From Bacteroidota bacterium (GTDB lineage Bacteria; Bacteroidota; Bacteroidia; NS11-12g; UBA955): 46,470 bases of DNA. Below, in pieces: positions 44,526 through 46,470 of this stretch; position 1 is the stretch's first letter, and each line of letters begins with the position of its first letter. Made by a program: the position numbers and the translations under genes. Below the pieces are notes generated by a model that saw only the letters and a list, made by a program, of their open reading frames with translations, searched no databases and was not told where the DNA came from. Location: assembly GCA_013205405.1 (NCBI GenBank), contig JABMMZ010000091.1:1-46470 (forward strand). Direction: 5' to 3'.

Positions 44526-46154
44526 TTATAACATATATCTATTACCTATCCATATATATCGTTTATTTATAAATTCTGCATTTGTAAAACTGGCATTACC
44601 TGAAGGATTTCCTCCACTAACATGCAAATCGCTAAAAGCCGCATGTTGATTTACAAAAGCAGCACCTTTAAAATTAAAAGAAACTGGAGTATAAACCGCA
44701 TTCATTTCATTTTCTATTAAATCCATTCTATCCTTTTCTGTTGCAAAAGCTAGGCAAGTTATTGCACCATGACTAATTGCTGATTTTTTTGCTATTCGTA
44801 TAGAATTATCCGCATTTTTTGTTTTTACAATAAAAACAATTGGGCCAAAACATTCTCTTAAATATTGGGTCTCGTCTTGTTCATTAACTATTACTAATGT
44901 TGGTGATTTTATTCTCGCACTTTCAAATTCAGAATTCGCCACAACTATATCATTCAATAATATACTTGAACCTAAACTAGCTTTTACTTCTTCAATTCTT
45001 TTAATTGTTAAATCATTTTGTATAGCACCCAAAGTTCCTGCATTCGCTTTAGGATTATCCATTAAGTTTTTTATCGCATCTGCAATTTTTTGACTCATTT
45101 CATCAAAAGAAATTAAACCGTTTTCACTCTCAACACCACCTTCAGGAATATACATATTTTGAGGGGCTGTGCACATCTGTCCAGAATAAAGAGAAACAGA
45201 AAATGCAATATTTTGTGCCACCTCATCTGCATTATTACATGATTCAATTATTACAGAATTTATCCCTGATTTTTCAGTAAAACAAGTCTTTCCTAAACCT
45301 TCAATATAATCTCCCATAAAATTTCCTCCAGTGTAATCTATCAATTTTACATCATTATGCTCTGCCAATTCCTTTGTTACTGGATTGGAAATACTATCAA
45401 TTGCAAGTTGAACTATATTTGTATCAATATTATTAGCTTTTAGTTCATTTTTCAATTCATCTATAAAAATTGCTATGGGATATACAGCCTTCGGATGTGG
45501 TTTTACAATTACACTATTTCCTGTAATCAGACTCGCATATAAACCAGGTATAGTATTCCATGTAGGAAAGGTTGAACAGCCAATTACTAAACTTATTCCT
45601 TTAGGTATTGGTTTAAATGTTTTATTCAAATTCAGATCAAACTTCCCAAAATTCTTTGTCCATAGTACATGTTCAGGATAATAGGTTTGTTGTTCAACTC
45701 CTGAAGCAACTACTTCCAAAGCCCTATCGCATGCATGAGGCCCAGAGGCTTGAAAGCTCATCAAGAAACTTTGACCAGTTGTGTGCATTGTGGCATAGGC
45801 TAATTCAAAAAAACGTTTTTCAACTCTTTTTAAAGAATTAATCAAAATATTAGCGCGTTTTTCAATAGTTACAGTTCTCCATTCTTTAGAGGCAACATTA
45901 GAATTGATTATGAGATCAGAAGTATTTAACTTTTCATATTGAATTCCAAGGCCAACAAGCATGAAAGGGGAAACCTCTTCTCCATAATAATTTGTTGAAT
46001 TAGAGTCTATAAAAACATAATTTTTATTTAACCGATTTTGAAAGGCAAGCAATCCGTCTGTTTGTAAATTTTCTTGGTATGATTTTGGGTTTTCAGAAAA
46101 AAAAGAATTGTAAATTCTTTTTTTGTTTGCGCTAATTAATTGAGAAATTTCCAT
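44526..46154 (-). CDS. paaN: PaaN-type aldehyde dehydrogenase
   Basis: I place the start at the ATG at 46154 (product of 542 residues, MEISQLISANKKRIYNSFF); a GTG at 46196 would begin inside the rRNA terminator. The protein is an NAD(P)-type aldehyde dehydrogenase of the stand-alone PaaN kind (TIGR02288): ASGPHACDRALEVVASG, KPIPKGISLVIGCSTFPTWN (nucleotide domain), YTGGNFMGDYIEGLGKT, and the catalytic Cys in LYSGQMCTAPQNMYIP (about residue 326). It lacks the MaoC hydratase domain of PaaZ. No other paa gene is in the window. It stands about 27 bp behind the rRNA terminator. Confidence 0.88.
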   Translation of the reverse strand: MEISQLISANKKRIYNSFFSENPKSYQENLQTDGLLAFQNRLNKNYVFIDSNSTNYYGEEVSPFMLVGLGIQYEKLNTSDLIINSNVASKEWRTVTIEKRANILINSLKRVEKRFFELAYATMHTTGQSFLMSFQASGPHACDRALEVVASGVEQQTYYPEHVLWTKNFGKFDLNLNKTFKPIPKGISLVIGCSTFPTWNTIPGLYASLITGNSVIVKPHPKAVYPIAIFIDELKNELKANNIDTNIVQLAIDSISNPVTKELAEHNDVKLIDYTGGNFMGDYIEGLGKTCFTEKSGINSVIIESCNNADEVAQNIAFSVSLYSGQMCTAPQNMYIPEGGVESENGLISFDEMSQKIADAIKNLMDNPKANAGTLGAIQNDLTIKRIEEVKASLGSSILLNDIVVANSEFESARIKSPTLVIVNEQDETQYLRECFGPIVFIVKTKNADNSIRIAKKSAISHGAITCLAFATEKDRMDLIENEMNAVYTPVSFNFKGAAFVNQHAAFSDLHVSGGNPSGNASFTNAEFINKRYIWIGNRYML

Positions 46155-46180
46155 ACCACAAAAGTGAATAAAAAAAAGCC

Positions 46181-46212
46181 AAAAAAAAAGCCCCACCTTA
46201 AAAAAGGTGAGG
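46181..46212 (-). terminator. Terminator of the rRNA operon
   Basis: CCCCACCTT (46191-46199) and AAGGTGAGG (46204-46212) pair with one G:U, with an AAAA loop. On the minus strand a run of nine T (46189-46181) follows. It lies just after 5S rRNA. Confidence 0.85.
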
Positions 46213-46221
46213 TTAAAATAA

Positions 46222-46333
46222 ATTTGGCAACGACATACTTTCCCAGTTTTAACACAAGTATCATCTGCGCTACGGGGCTTAACTTCTCTGTTCGGTATGG
46301 GAAGAGGTGAACACCCGTGCTATAGTTGCCATA
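46222..46333 (-). rRNA. rrf: 5S ribosomal RNA
   Basis: The minus strand reads TGGCAACTATAGCACGGGTG, then CACCTCTTCCCATACCGAAC, AGAGAAGTTAAGCCCCGTAG and TACTTGTGTTAAAACTGGGA, ending in GTTGCCA, which pairs with the 5' GGCAAC to close helix I. This is a complete 5S rRNA of about 112 nt. The ends are accurate to a few bases. Confidence 0.93.
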
Positions 46334-46378
46334 AAGACGGTTATAAATAAATTGACAAAAATGAAAGTAAGAAAAAAA

Positions 46379-46470
46379 AGATTGGTAAGTCTACGGGTAA
46401 TTAGTACTACTCGACACACACATTACTGTGCTTACATCTATAGCCTATCAACGTAGTAATCTTCTACGAC
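46379..46470 (-). rRNA. rrl: 23S ribosomal RNA, 3' end only
   Basis: The last 90 or so bases on the minus strand match the conserved 3' end of 23S rRNA (GATAGGCTATAGATGTAAGC, GAGTAGTACTAATTACCCG, and the closing CTTACCAATC). The rest lies past the right edge. The 3' end is followed by an AT-rich spacer of about 45 bp before 5S. Confidence 0.9.

Noticed and set aside
46155-46196. GTG start at 46196 for the PaaN-type dehydrogenase
   Set aside because: The added residues would be encoded by the rRNA terminator stem and T-run; the ATG at 46154 gives a normal N-terminus.

Overview
The window is an AT-rich chromosomal piece from a member of the Bacteroidota. Three large secreted proteins end in a type IX secretion (T9SS) type A sorting tail with the YPNP motif. 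Several gene pairs and trios are typical of this phylum (Nudix/pyrE, DUF3822-rsmD-coaD), and one promoter fits the Bacteroidota pattern TTG-N19-TAnnTTTG. The right edge enters an rRNA operon on the minus strand (3' end of 23S, then 5S). I cannot name the genus. No phage, IS element, CRISPR array or tRNA is visible.

Layout. 1-6.9 kb: a partial outer-membrane barrel protein (-), an SNF2-type ATPase, a small T9SS cargo protein with its own promoter and terminator, and an acyl-CoA carboxylase beta subunit. 7-12.4 kb: a phosphopantetheinyl transferase and a WD40 protein that diverge from one shared CATG, dCTP deaminase, and a large PNGase F-like secreted protein with a LamG insertion. 12.4-16.8 kb: a compact minus-strand operon, M24 aminopeptidase -> membrane glycosyltransferase/sugar-kinase fusion -> class II aldolase. 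16.9-23 kb: a dicarboxylate/amino-acid symporter, dnaN with a VF530-family gene, a GlcD-type flavoprotein with a small c-type-cytochrome-like lipoprotein, and a DUF5723-like outer-membrane protein. 23-31.5 kb: an envelope/glycan block (alpha/beta hydrolase, polytopic membrane protein, GT4 glycosyltransferase, GNAT-like protein, methyltransferase), Nudix and pyrE, with three broken genes among them (DUF2459, a HxH-type lipoprotein, a DoxX-like protein). 31.5-38.4 kb: an acyl-CoA synthetase behind an array of ATTGGT/ACCAAT inverted repeats, a WecA/MraY-type phosphosugar transferase, and a secreted M4 metalloprotease translationally coupled to a lipoprotein resembling the M4 inhibitor emfourin. 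38.4-46.5 kb: tadA, a lamin-tail surface protein, coaD, rsmD, DUF3822, a YceI lipoprotein, a PaaN-type aldehyde dehydrogenase, and the rRNA genes.

The best candidates for undescribed biology are (1) the fused membrane glycosyltransferase-kinase coupled by TAA-T-ATG to a class II aldolase, (2) the emfourin-like lipoprotein/M4 protease pair, (3) the six-half-site repeat array before the acyl-CoA synthetase, and (4) the 33-bp perfect palindrome touching the start of the PNGase F-like gene. All functional calls come from reading motifs by eye; no search was run.
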